From contig NZ_JACIIZ010000009.1 in NCBI RefSeq assembly GCF_014205765.1, forward strand, positions 233,081 to 297,080: DNA of 64,000 nt, written 5' to 3'. This DNA is from Nitrospirillum iridis. Its GTDB lineage: Bacteria > Pseudomonadota > Alphaproteobacteria > Azospirillales > Azospirillaceae. Position numbers and translations under genes: made by a program. The notes under the pieces are model-generated. The model searched no databases, was not told the origin of the DNA, and was given only the letters and a program-made list of their open reading frames with translations. Below, piece by piece: positions 9,848 to 17,916 of this stretch (position 1 is the stretch's first letter; every line of letters starts with the position of its first letter).

Positions 9848-11371
9848 ATGACCTACAGTGTCGTCTGGTTCAAACGCGACCTTCGCCTGGCCGATCACGC
9901 CGCGTTGCATCACGCCGCGCGGCAGGGCCCTGTCTTGTGCCTCTATGTCATCGAACCCAGCCTATGGCGTCAGCCGGATGCCGCCAACCAGCACTATCAA
10001 TTCATCCTGGAATGCCTGGGTGATCTTGCGGCCGATCTGCGCCACCGGGGCGGCGCCCTGCACCTGGCGACCGGAGAAGTGGTGGAGGTGTTGGATGACC
10101 TTTACCGCCGTGCGCCGTTCAGGGCGCTGCACGCGCATGAGGAAACAGGCAACGGCCTGACCTTCCACCGGGATCGGGCCGTGGCCCGATGGTGCCGGGA
10201 TCATGGCGTGGCCTGGCATGAGGTGCCGCAATTCGGTGTGGTCCGGCGTCTCGCCACCCGTGATGGCTGGCAAGACGCGTGGGAGGCGCACATGGCGGCC
10301 CCCTGCCTGCCCATTCCATCGGCCTGCTTCGCCTCCACCCTGGGTCGGCGTGACGCGCCGCCCCAGCCGGGTGAACTGGGGCTCGTTCCCATTGATCCGC
10401 CAATGCGCCAGCCGGGGGGCCGGTCTCAGGGTTTGGCCGTGTTGGACAGCTTTCTGCGCGACCGTAGCGGTCGGTATCGCGGTGGCCTGTCGTCACCGCT
10501 GTCCGCGCCCACCGCCTGTTCCCGTCTGTCACCCTATCTGGCTTACGGCGCGCTCAGCCTGCGCGAGGTGGCGCAGGCGGCGCGGCGCCAACTCGCGGCG
10601 CCTTGCGACGCTCCGGATTCGCGACGGCAGGGCCTCGCCGCCTTCCTCAGCCGGCTGCATTGGCATTGCCATTTCATTCAGAAGCTGGAGAGCGAGCCCG
10701 CGCTGGAATGGCGCAACCTGCACCCGGGCTATGACGGGCTGCGGGAGGGTGAGTGGAACGAGGATCATTTCCAGGCCCTGGTGACAGGCCGCACCGGTTG
10801 GCCGTTGGTCGACGCTTGCGTCGCCATGCTGCGGGAGACGGGGTGGGTGAACTTCCGCATGCGGGCCATGCTGGTCTCGGTGGCGGCGTATCCGCTTTGG
10901 CTGCACTGGCGGCCCGTCGGCCTATGGCTGGCGCGCCAGTTCCTGGATTACGAACCTGGCATCCATTGGAGCCAGATGCAGATGCAGTCCGGCACCACCG
11001 GCATGAACACGACCCGCGTGTACAACCCCATCAAGCAGGCGCGGGACCACGATCCCCAGGGGCGCTTCGTGCGCCGCTGGCTGCCCGCGATGCGGCGGGT
11101 GCCCGACAGCTGGCTGTTCGAGCCGTGGCGCATGCCGGCGGATGTGCAGAACCGCTGCGGAGTGCGGGTTGGAACGGACATTCCGTGGCCCGTCGTTGAC
11201 CTGGACGTGGCGACCCGGGCCGCCAAGGCCCGCGTGCACGGCGTGAGGGCGCAGCCATCGGTGAAGGCCGCCGTGGCAGCGCTGGTTGATAAGCACGGTT
11301 CGCGCCGGCCCATGGCCCCCAGGGTCCGGCGGCCCGGCACCACCCACAGTCAATTGACCCTGGACCTGTAG
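9848..11371 (+). CDS. Photolyase/cryptochrome family protein (FAD flavoprotein)
   Basis: A 507-aa protein beginning MTYSVVWFKRDLRLADHAAL, the N-terminal antenna-binding domain of the photolyase/cryptochrome family. The C-terminal half carries the FAD-binding helical domain, with FLSRLHWHCHFIQKLE, TGWPLVDACVAMLRETGWVN, FLDYEPGIHWSQMQMQSG and TTRVYNPIKQ. Typical photolyases are 450-500 aa, so it is full length. It could repair cyclobutane dimers or act as a light receptor; sequence inspection cannot separate these. It leads a tight operon with a DUF2256 protein and an FeS (6-4) photolyase, which favours repair. GGGGATAGGG before ATG 9848 can serve as the ribosome site. Confidence 0.9.
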   Translation: MTYSVVWFKRDLRLADHAALHHAARQGPVLCLYVIEPSLWRQPDAANQHYQFILECLGDLAADLRHRGGALHLATGEVVEVLDDLYRRAPFRALHAHEETGNGLTFHRDRAVARWCRDHGVAWHEVPQFGVVRRLATRDGWQDAWEAHMAAPCLPIPSACFASTLGRRDAPPQPGELGLVPIDPPMRQPGGRSQGLAVLDSFLRDRSGRYRGGLSSPLSAPTACSRLSPYLAYGALSLREVAQAARRQLAAPCDAPDSRRQGLAAFLSRLHWHCHFIQKLESEPALEWRNLHPGYDGLREGEWNEDHFQALVTGRTGWPLVDACVAMLRETGWVNFRMRAMLVSVAAYPLWLHWRPVGLWLARQFLDYEPGIHWSQMQMQSGTTGMNTTRVYNPIKQARDHDPQGRFVRRWLPAMRRVPDSWLFEPWRMPADVQNRCGVRVGTDIPWPVVDLDVATRAAKARVHGVRAQPSVKAAVAALVDKHGSRRPMAPRVRRPGTTHSQLTLDL

Positions 11372-11388
11372 GCGGACGGAGTGCCCCC

Positions 11389-11538
11389 ATGCGCATGCGC
11401 CGGAAATCTGATCTACCCACCAAGCCCTGCGCCGGCTGCGGTCGGCCCTTCGCCTGGCGCCGAAAGTGGAAGCAGGTCTGGGAGGTGGTGAAATACTGTT
11501 CCGACCGCTGCCGCCGCCAGGCGGGGCGGCGGCCATGA
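11389..11538 (+). CDS. DUF2256 small zinc-ribbon-like protein
   Basis: A 49-aa basic protein starting at ATG 11389 (MRMRRKSDLPTK). It has CAGCG near residue 14 and CSDRC near residue 37, i.e. two CxxC-type pairs that could bind a metal, separated by a W-rich basic stretch (FAWRRKWKQVW). This matches the DUF2256 family, which is often found beside cryptochrome/photolyase genes. Its stop overlaps the next start in an ATGA (11535-11538), so translation is probably coupled to the (6-4) photolyase gene. Function is unknown. A role in assembling or helping the neighbouring flavoprotein or iron-sulfur enzyme is a guess from position only. Confidence 0.85.
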   Translation: MRMRRKSDLPTKPCAGCGRPFAWRRKWKQVWEVVKYCSDRCRRQAGRRP

Positions 11539-13064
11539 CCACGCTGCGTCTGATCCTGGGAGACCAACTAAGCCCCGGGCATCGCTGGTTCGCGCGCGTG
11601 GAAAGCGGCGTGGTCTACGCGATGATGGAGGTGCGACAGGAGACGGACTACGTCCTGCACCACGCGCAGAAGATACTGGCGGTCTTCGCCGCCATGCGCG
11701 ATTTCGCCCGGCACCTGCGCGCGGCCGGCCATGTGGTGGATTATCTGGCCATTGGCGACCCCGCCAACCGGCAGGCGATACCGGCCAACCTGGACATGCT
11801 GCGTGACCGGCACGGGGCCACGACCTTCGAATACCAGGCCCCGGACGAGTGGCGGGTGGACCGCCAGTTGGCGGATTATGCCAACGTGTGGCCTGGGCCG
11901 TCGGGCATGGTCGACAGCGATCATTTCCTGAGCGCCCGGGATACGGCCGCCGACCTTTTCCGCGACCGGCGACGGTGGCTGATGGAGCACTTCTATCGCC
12001 ATATGCGCCGTGTCCACGGCGTGCTGCTGGAGCCTGAGGGGGGGCCGGCGGGTGGCCAGTGGAATTACGACCACGACAACCGCAAGCCCTGGCCCGGTCT
12101 ACCGGCCGAGCCCGACGATACCCGGCCCCGCCATGACCACACCGCGCTGTGGCGGGAGATCGTCGCCAGCGGGGTCGCCAGCTTCGGCGAGCCGATGGCG
12201 GACCGTCTGCGCTGGCCGCTGAACCGGGCGGAGGCGTTGACCCAGCTGGACGCGTTCATCGATGGGGGATTGCCCCACTTCGGCGATTATCAAGATGCCA
12301 TGAGCACGCGGGGCTGGCGCCTCTTCCATTCGCTTCTGTCTTTCGCCCTCAACGTCAAGATGCTGTCACCCCGGGAGGTGATCGCGGCGGCGGAAAACGC
12401 CTGGCGGCGGGGTGCTGCGCCTTTGCCCGCCGTGGAGGGGTTCATCCGCCAGATCCTGGGCTGGCGCGAGTATGTTCGCGGCGTCTACTGGGCCCACATG
12501 CCCGGCTACGATCAGCGCAACGCCCTGGAGCACGCGCTGGCCCTGCCGCCCTGGTTCTGGACAGGGCGCGTGGGCATGCGCTGCCTAGCTCAGGCGGTGG
12601 GGCAGTCGCTGCGCCATGCCTATGCCCACCATATCCAGCGCCTGATGGTCATCGGCAATTTCGCCTTGCTGGCGGGCCTGGACCCGGCGGCGGTCCACCG
12701 CTGGTATCTGGGGGTGTATGTCGACGCCTTTGAATGGGTGGAACTGCCCAACACCCTGGGTATGAGCCAGTTCGCCGACGGCGGACTGATGGCCACCAAA
12801 CCTTACGTCTCGGGGGCGGCCTACATCGACCGCATGGGCGACTATTGCCGGGGCTGCCGGTATGACCGCAAGGTGCGGGTGGGACCGCGCGCCTGCCCCT
12901 TCAACGCCCTGTACTGGGATTTCCTCGACCGCCACGCGGCGGCGCTGTCCACCAATCCCCGTCTGGCCCTGCCTTACCGCCAGCTGGCGCGCATGGACCC
13001 GGCCGACCGGTCGGCGTTGCGGGCCCAGGCGGCGGACACCCGCCGCCGCCTGGAAGCGCTATAG
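11535..13064 (+). CDS. phrB: Iron-sulfur bacterial (6-4) photolyase, PhrB type
   Basis: A 509-aa protein starting MTTLRLILGDQLS at the ATGA overlap with the DUF2256 gene. It belongs to the bacterial FeS cryptochrome/photolyase class that repairs (6-4) photoproducts using FAD, a ribolumazine antenna and a [4Fe-4S] cluster. The cluster cysteines fall at residues 350 (GMRCLAQ), 438 and 441 (YCRGC) and 454 (RACPFN). To my knowledge these are the same positions as in Agrobacterium PhrB, a protein of similar length. With the first photolyase-type gene and DUF2256 it forms a three-gene light-dependent repair operon. It is convergent with an SDR gene two bases away. Confidence 0.93.
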   Translation: MTTLRLILGDQLSPGHRWFARVESGVVYAMMEVRQETDYVLHHAQKILAVFAAMRDFARHLRAAGHVVDYLAIGDPANRQAIPANLDMLRDRHGATTFEYQAPDEWRVDRQLADYANVWPGPSGMVDSDHFLSARDTAADLFRDRRRWLMEHFYRHMRRVHGVLLEPEGGPAGGQWNYDHDNRKPWPGLPAEPDDTRPRHDHTALWREIVASGVASFGEPMADRLRWPLNRAEALTQLDAFIDGGLPHFGDYQDAMSTRGWRLFHSLLSFALNVKMLSPREVIAAAENAWRRGAAPLPAVEGFIRQILGWREYVRGVYWAHMPGYDQRNALEHALALPPWFWTGRVGMRCLAQAVGQSLRHAYAHHIQRLMVIGNFALLAGLDPAAVHRWYLGVYVDAFEWVELPNTLGMSQFADGGLMATKPYVSGAAYIDRMGDYCRGCRYDRKVRVGPRACPFNALYWDFLDRHAAALSTNPRLALPYRQLARMDPADRSALRAQAADTRRRLEAL

Positions 13065-13066
13065 CC

Positions 13067-13918
13067 TTATACTGGAAAATCGGTGCCCAGGGTGACGGCC
13101 CGCCACTCGGCCAGTTCGGCGGCGAAGGACTGCTGCCGGGCCTGCACCCGGTTCCAGGCGTCGGTGCCCAGGACTAAATGCCGGGGCGGGTTGGGGGACA
13201 GCACGGCAGCCACGATGGCGCGGGCCCCCCGCGCCGGATCCCCGGGCTGCTGGCCGTTCTGCGCCTGCAGGCGGGCTACCGCCGCCCCGGCGGTCGCCGC
13301 GTAATCCGCGATGCCGCCGCCGGTGACGCGTAGCGACTGTTCCGTCAGGAAGTCGGTGCGGAAGGCGCCCGGCTCCACCAGCGTGACGCCGATGCCCAGG
13401 GGGGCGACCTCCTGCGCCAGGCTGAGCGACACACCCTCCAGCGCGAACTTGGACGCGGCGTAAAGGCCCGACCCCACGCCCGGTGCCAGCCCGGCGATGG
13501 AGGTGATGTTGACGATGTGGCCGGCCCGCCGGGCGCGCATCAGGGGCAGGACCGCCTGCATCACCGCCACGGCGCCGAAGAAGTTGACCTCGAACATCTG
13601 CCGGGTGGCGGCGGTGTCGGCATCCTCCACCGCGCCCAGCAGGCCATAACCGGCATTGTTCACCGCCACGTCCAGCCGCCCATGCAGGGCGTGCGCCCGG
13701 GTCACCGTCTCCCCCACCTGCCCGGCATTGGTCACGTCCAGCGGCAGGACATGCAGGCGCTCGTGGGGCGGCAGGTCGCTCTGGCCATCCCGGGTCGTGC
13801 CGATGACCACGTGGCCCCGGTCCAGCACCGCGCGTGCCAGTTCCTTGCCGAAACCGCGCGAGATGCCGGTGATGAACCAAACCTTGGGGCCGCCGGCCGT
13901 CGGGGTATTGTTTGCCAT
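13067..13918 (-). CDS. Short-chain dehydrogenase/reductase
   Basis: A 283-aa classical SDR. The start at ATG 13918 follows AGGAAGG at suitable spacing and gives MANNTPTAGGPKVWFITGIS; the frame extends 11 codons further without a ribosome site. The cofactor motif is TGISRGFG near residue 18, NNAGYG is present and the catalytic YAASK lies near residue 155. The arginine after TGIS suggests NADPH, an inference. The substrate is unknown. A LysR gene lies upstream in the same orientation and probably regulates it or is co-transcribed with it. Confidence 0.88.
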   Translation of the reverse strand: MANNTPTAGGPKVWFITGISRGFGKELARAVLDRGHVVIGTTRDGQSDLPPHERLHVLPLDVTNAGQVGETVTRAHALHGRLDVAVNNAGYGLLGAVEDADTAATRQMFEVNFFGAVAVMQAVLPLMRARRAGHIVNITSIAGLAPGVGSGLYAASKFALEGVSLSLAQEVAPLGIGVTLVEPGAFRTDFLTEQSLRVTGGGIADYAATAGAAVARLQAQNGQQPGDPARGARAIVAAVLSPNPPRHLVLGTDAWNRVQARQQSFAAELAEWRAVTLGTDFPV

Positions 13919-14047
13919 GATCCGCATCCTTCCTGAAAGCCGGCCCGCCAAGGAGGCTGGGCCGGGGATGCACCTGAAGATGGCGAGCCGCGGCCCTACG
14001 CGGTATGCGCCATAATCGAAACGGATAATGAAGCAGGAATTATATAA

Positions 14048-14950
14048 TCAGCCGCCGTAGGTCGCGCGGATGAAGTCGGTGAAGACGCGCAGCGGCAGGG
14101 GCGTATGCCGCTGTTTCGGATAACACAGGAAGAATCCGGGGAAGGTGCCCGACCATTCCTCCAGGATGGTGACCAGGCTGCCCTCCTGGACATAGGGCTG
14201 GATGCGATCCTCCAGCCACAGGGCGACACCCAGGCCCTGCAGGGCCGCCGCCAGCACCAGGCTCTTGTCGGTGACGATGATGGGGCCCTTCACGGCGACG
14301 GAGAACCAGTCCCCGTCCGGTTCCTGGAATTCCCAGTGGTAGATGCGGCCCGTCTCCGCCCAGCGCCAGTTGACACAGGCATGGTCCAGCAAGTCGCGTG
14401 GGTGTTGGGGCACGCCATGGCGGGCCAGATAGTCGGGTGACGCGATGGCCACCTGGCGCAGGCTTCCGCCCAGCTTGATGGCCACCATGTCGTCGGAGAT
14501 CATTTCGCCAAGACGGATGCCGGCGTCATACCCCTCGGCCACGATGTCGTGCACCACGTCGTCCACCGTGATGTCCAGGATGATGTCGGGATAGGCCTGG
14601 TGGAACTGGCCCAGGATGGGGGCCAGGAACCGTTCCGCCCCCACGCGGGAGGAGGTCAGGCGCAAGGTGCCGGCCGGCCGTTCGCGCAGGTCGTTCACGT
14701 CGGCGACGGCGGCCTCCAGTTCCTCCATCACCGGCTTCAGGCGGGCATACAGCCGCGATCCGGCATCGGTGACGGAGACGCTGCGGGTGGTGCGGTTTAG
14801 CAGACGCACGCCCAGCCGCGCCTCCAGCCCCCGGATGGTCTGGCTGAGGGCGGAGGGGGAGACTGTCAGCTGTGCCGCCGCCCGAGCGAAATTGCCCTGC
14901 GCCACAATGGTGGCGAAGGCGCGAAGGTCCGCGAACTCACTGCCGCGCAT
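14048..14950 (-). CDS. LysR-family transcriptional regulator
   Basis: A 300-aa protein with the LysR N-terminal winged helix-turn-helix (FATIVAQGNFARAAAQLTVS, then LSQTIRGLEARLGVRLLNRT) and a substrate-binding effector domain from about residue 90. It resembles the large group of LysR regulators placed beside oxidoreductases. The SDR downstream on the same strand is the likely partner, while a MocR gene diverges on the other side. LysR proteins usually bind T-N11-A sites in the divergent intergenic region, here 14951-15092. The effector is unknown. Confidence 0.92.
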   Translation of the reverse strand: MRGSEFADLRAFATIVAQGNFARAAAQLTVSPSALSQTIRGLEARLGVRLLNRTTRSVSVTDAGSRLYARLKPVMEELEAAVADVNDLRERPAGTLRLTSSRVGAERFLAPILGQFHQAYPDIILDITVDDVVHDIVAEGYDAGIRLGEMISDDMVAIKLGGSLRQVAIASPDYLARHGVPQHPRDLLDHACVNWRWAETGRIYHWEFQEPDGDWFSVAVKGPIIVTDKSLVLAAALQGLGVALWLEDRIQPYVQEGSLVTILEEWSGTFPGFFLCYPKQRHTPLPLRVFTDFIRATYGG

Positions 14951-15092
14951 TATGCCGGCTCCCCTACAGGATCAACCGGCACTGTTTAGCACACCACGCG
15001 GCCATCGATTGCATGGTCTCGGCATCCATATTGATGCCATGCAATATGGCATGTATGGATTTACGTATGTATTGCATGGATTCGGGCGGGGG
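14951..15092. promoter_or_regulatory. LysR/MocR divergent control region with repeated TGCAT motifs
   Basis: This 142-bp region carries the 9-mer ATTGCATGG twice as direct repeats (15008-15016 and 15071-15079). It also has a nested inverted repeat: CCATATT (15026-15032) with AATATGG (15043-15049), and GCCAT (15036-15040) with ATGGC (15046-15050). MocR-type regulators are known to bind direct repeats close to their own promoters, so these are plausible operators for the MocR gene; the LysR protein may also bind here. Confidence 0.55.
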
Positions 15093-16511
15093 ATGATGGA
15101 CGACGATCTCTGGGTTCCACGATTGGATGGCCGGGGCGGGCCGGTCTATCTGGCCATCGCCGACGCCATGGCGGCCGATATCGGCGCCGGCCGCCTGGTG
15201 CCCGGCGACCGCCTGCCCACCCAGCGGGCGCTGGCGGAGGTCCTGGGCGTGGACCTCACCACCGTCACCCGCGCCTATGCCGAGGCGCGGCACCGCGGCC
15301 TGCTGTCGGGCGTGGTGGGCCGGGGGACCTTCGTCTCCGACCGCGCGGCGGTCGACATGGCGCCCCTGGCGCAGGCCGATATCGACATGACCATGAACAT
15401 GCCGCCGCAGCCGCTGGCGCTGCTGCGCAGTCATTTGGCGCAAGGGCTGGAAAGGATCGTGCGGGCGCCTGACCTCGGGCGTCGCCTGGGGTATCGGCCC
15501 GCGGGCGGTAGCGCGCAGGAACGAACGGCCGGGGCCGCGTGGCTGCGCCGGCGCTATGCCGCCGCTGGCGTGGCGACGGCGGATGCCCCCCATGCCGATC
15601 GGGTGCTGGCGGCGGCGGGGTCCCATGGCGCGCTGTACGCGCTGTTGGCCTCCTTAGCGCAACGGGCCGACGTGGTGCTGGCCGAGGCGCTGACCTATCC
15701 CGGCTTTACCGCCATCGCGTCGCGCCTGGGCCTGCGGGTGGTGGGGGTCGACTGCGACGGCGAAGGGCTGCTGCCCGACGCCCTGGCCGCCGCCTGCCGT
15801 CGCCACGGCGCCCGCCTGCTCTACTGTGTTCCCACCCACCATAACCCGACGACGGCGACGATGTCGGAGGACCGCCGCCGCGCCATCGCCGAGGTGATCC
15901 GCACCCAGGGTCTGGAGGTGGTGGAGGATGACGCCTATGGCGCCCTCGCCGCCCTGCCGGGCACGCCCCTGGCGGCCCTTGCGCCGCGTCAGGTCTGGCA
16001 CCTGTCCACCCTGTCCAAATGTCTGACGCCGGGCCTGCGCGTGGCCTTTGTCGCCGCGCCCGACGCGGTGCGGGCGGAACGGTTGCAGGAAACCTTGCGT
16101 ATCGTGACGCAGATGCCGTCCCCCTTCACGGTTGGGCTGGCGGCGGAATGGATTCTGGGCGGCACCGCCGCCACACTGGCTGACGCGGTACGGGCGGAGG
16201 CGGCGGCCCGCCAGCGGCTGGCGGCCGATGTGTTGCCCGCCGGTGGTTACGCCGCCCAGCCCGACAGCCTGCACCTGTGGCTGAGCTTGCCGGCGGATTG
16301 GACACCCCATGCTTTCGTCCAGCGCGCCGCGCGCACCGGACTGACCCTGGTGGCGGGCGACGCCTTCCTGTCCAGCGACAGTCCGGTGCCCAACGCCGTC
16401 CGCCTGGCCCTGGGTGCGGCCCCTGACACGGCGGCGCTGAAGGGCGCGCTGATCCGCGTGGCGGGATTGCTGGCGGGACCGAAGGGGGGCGGCGCGGTGG
16501 GGGTGATCTAG
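15093..16511 (+). CDS. MocR-type regulator (GntR helix-turn-helix fused to aminotransferase-like domain)
   Basis: A 472-aa protein from ATG 15093 (an adjacent ATG at 15096 is equally possible), preceded by GGGCGGGGG. Residues about 1-75 are a GntR winged helix (PVYLAIADAMAADIGAG, LPTQRALAEVLGVDLTTVTR). The rest is a type I aminotransferase fold with the PLP lysine in HLSTLSKCLTPGLR and an aspartate in VVEDDAYGAL. Such proteins use PLP to sense vitamin B6 or amines rather than to transaminate; well-known members are PdxR and GabR. The target here is unknown because no pyridoxine or GABA gene is adjacent. An in-frame extension back to 14616 lies inside the LysR gene and was rejected. Confidence 0.9.
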   Translation: MMDDDLWVPRLDGRGGPVYLAIADAMAADIGAGRLVPGDRLPTQRALAEVLGVDLTTVTRAYAEARHRGLLSGVVGRGTFVSDRAAVDMAPLAQADIDMTMNMPPQPLALLRSHLAQGLERIVRAPDLGRRLGYRPAGGSAQERTAGAAWLRRRYAAAGVATADAPHADRVLAAAGSHGALYALLASLAQRADVVLAEALTYPGFTAIASRLGLRVVGVDCDGEGLLPDALAAACRRHGARLLYCVPTHHNPTTATMSEDRRRAIAEVIRTQGLEVVEDDAYGALAALPGTPLAALAPRQVWHLSTLSKCLTPGLRVAFVAAPDAVRAERLQETLRIVTQMPSPFTVGLAAEWILGGTAATLADAVRAEAAARQRLAADVLPAGGYAAQPDSLHLWLSLPADWTPHAFVQRAARTGLTLVAGDAFLSSDSPVPNAVRLALGAAPDTAALKGALIRVAGLLAGPKGGGAVGVI

Positions 16512-16512
16512 A

Positions 16513-16612
16513 GTGCGATCGGTTCAGATGGACGCATCTGAACCGTGAATCACATGATGAAACAAAAGCTTAGAGTCTTTCCGGCGTTTCAACGAAAGCC
16601 GGAAAGACTCTA
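16513..16612 (+). repeat. Modular palindromic intergenic element, copy 3
   Basis: It has the same plan as the copy at 9533. Module A has GTGCGATCGGTTCAGATG at 16513-16530 and a CATCTGAACCGTGAATCAC right arm. The linker contains GAAACAAAAGCTTA. Module B, TAGAGTCTTTCCGGC (16571-16585), pairs with GCCGGAAAGACTCTA (16598-16612). It starts immediately after the MocR stop codon and fills the gap to the convergent SDR gene, so module B may act as a bidirectional transcription stop. Confidence 0.85.
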
Positions 16613-16617
16613 AAATC

Positions 16618-17472
16618 TCAGATCATGCTTCTCCCACCATCCACCACCATGGACTGGCCGGTCATCATGCTGGAGGCGCGGGAGGCCAGGAACAGCACGG
16701 CGCTGGCGATGTCCTCCCCCGTCAGGGGGCGCTTCAGGCATTGGGCGGCCAGGGTTTCGGCCAGGGCTTCCGGTGTCACCCACAGGCGCTGCTGCCGCTC
16801 GGTCATGACCCAGCCGGGCACCACGGTGTTGACGCGGATGCCGTCGGGCCCAAATTCGCGGGCCAGGGCCCGGGTCAGGCCGGTGACTGCCGCCTTGGCC
16901 GCGACATAGGCCGGATACCCCGCCAAGCCCAGATTGTAGGCGGTGGAGCCCAGATTGATGATGGCGCCGCCGCCGGCGGCCTTCATGCCCGGCGCCAGGG
17001 CCTGGGCCAGGAAGAACTGCGGGCGCAGGTTGATGGCCAAATTATCGTCCCAGTCCGCCACCGTGACATCGGCGGTGGCGTGGCGGTCGTCGCGGGCGGC
17101 GTTGTTGACCAGGACGTCGAAGGCGCCCATCTGCGCCTCCGCCTCCCGCACCTTGGCCTGCAGCGTCTCCACGTCGCGCAGGTCGCAGCGCAGGAACAAG
17201 GGGCGCTGGCCGGTCGCGGCCTCCACCGCCTGCACCAGGCTCATGGCCGATTGTTCGCGCAACGCGATGAAGGCGACGCGGCAGCCCTGGGCGGCGAAGG
17301 CATGGGTGAGATAGGCGCCGATGCCCGAGCCGCCACCGCTGATCAGCACCGCCTTGCCCGCCAGGTCGCCGTAGACGGGATAGAGGTGTTGGGTGACGCC
17401 TTCGGGCACGCCGGGGGGCGGCGGCTCGGGCGCGTCGACGGGGCCGGTGGCGGGTGGGTTGCTGTCGGGCAT
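16618..17472 (-). CDS. SDR aldose 1-dehydrogenase (galactose/arabinose/xylose type)
   Basis: A 284-aa classical SDR with SGGGSGIG near residue 45, LVNNAARDDRH near 125, a Y-x-x-x-K site in YPAYVAAKAA near 190 and a DGG C-terminus. The CDL near residue 97 and NNA-x-DDRH pattern recall the Caulobacter XylB type of sugar dehydrogenase, which oxidises an aldose at C1 to its lactone. It diverges from a dehydratase-kinase-aldolase-transporter-lactonase set, so the likely role is the first step, probably D-galactose to galactonolactone with NAD(P)+. L-arabinose or D-fucose are possible alternatives. The N-terminal 30 residues are proline-rich and not part of the fold. Confidence 0.8.
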   Translation of the reverse strand: MPDSNPPATGPVDAPEPPPPGVPEGVTQHLYPVYGDLAGKAVLISGGGSGIGAYLTHAFAAQGCRVAFIALREQSAMSLVQAVEAATGQRPLFLRCDLRDVETLQAKVREAEAQMGAFDVLVNNAARDDRHATADVTVADWDDNLAINLRPQFFLAQALAPGMKAAGGGAIINLGSTAYNLGLAGYPAYVAAKAAVTGLTRALAREFGPDGIRVNTVVPGWVMTERQQRLWVTPEALAETLAAQCLKRPLTGEDIASAVLFLASRASSMMTGQSMVVDGGRSMI

Positions 17473-17916
17473 GGATGTTCCCTCACCTCACGGATTGGGC
17501 CTCAGGGGCCAAAAGGCCCAGCGCGGATGGGACGATCAACGCTGGGACCGGAGGGATAGTTAGGGCGCCGGGGGTGGGGCGGCAATTCCCCACGGCCGCA
17601 AATCCCCTTTACGGGGGTCTTTTTGTCCGATAAATCATATCACGAACCGGAGGCCTGACGCCCATCGTGGTGTCGTGCCGTCACGACGTGATGGCCACGA
17701 TACCGCAAACACGGCGCCGCGCCCTCCTAATATAACAGCGTTGGGGTGGGGAAACGGCGGGTGCGGGTGGTCTCTTCGGGACCCCGACACTGGAAAAACG
17801 CCGGGGGCGACCGGGCATCCTCGTTGTCCTGGGTTCTGGCCCGGGGCGGCGCTTCCGGCCATCCCCCCTCTCAGGCGATCAGGGGCCCGCCCGGCCCCGA
17901 GGTGGACGGTAGGACG
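17473..17916. promoter_or_regulatory. Divergent sugar-catabolism control region
   Basis: About 440 bp between the aldose dehydrogenase (-) and the dehydratase operon (+). TATAACA at 17731-17737 lies in a -10-like context (CCTAATATAACAG), and the same heptamer occurs at 21403-21409 in front of the symporter gene. CCGATAAATCATATCACG near 17630 is a local AT island. The FadR-type regulator encoded at 23964 is the obvious candidate to act here. No palindromic operator could be fixed by eye. Confidence 0.35.

Noticed and set aside
14616-15092. N-terminal extension of the MocR protein into the LysR gene
   Set aside because: It is antisense to the LysR helix-turn-helix and the extra residues are arginine/serine-rich without family support.
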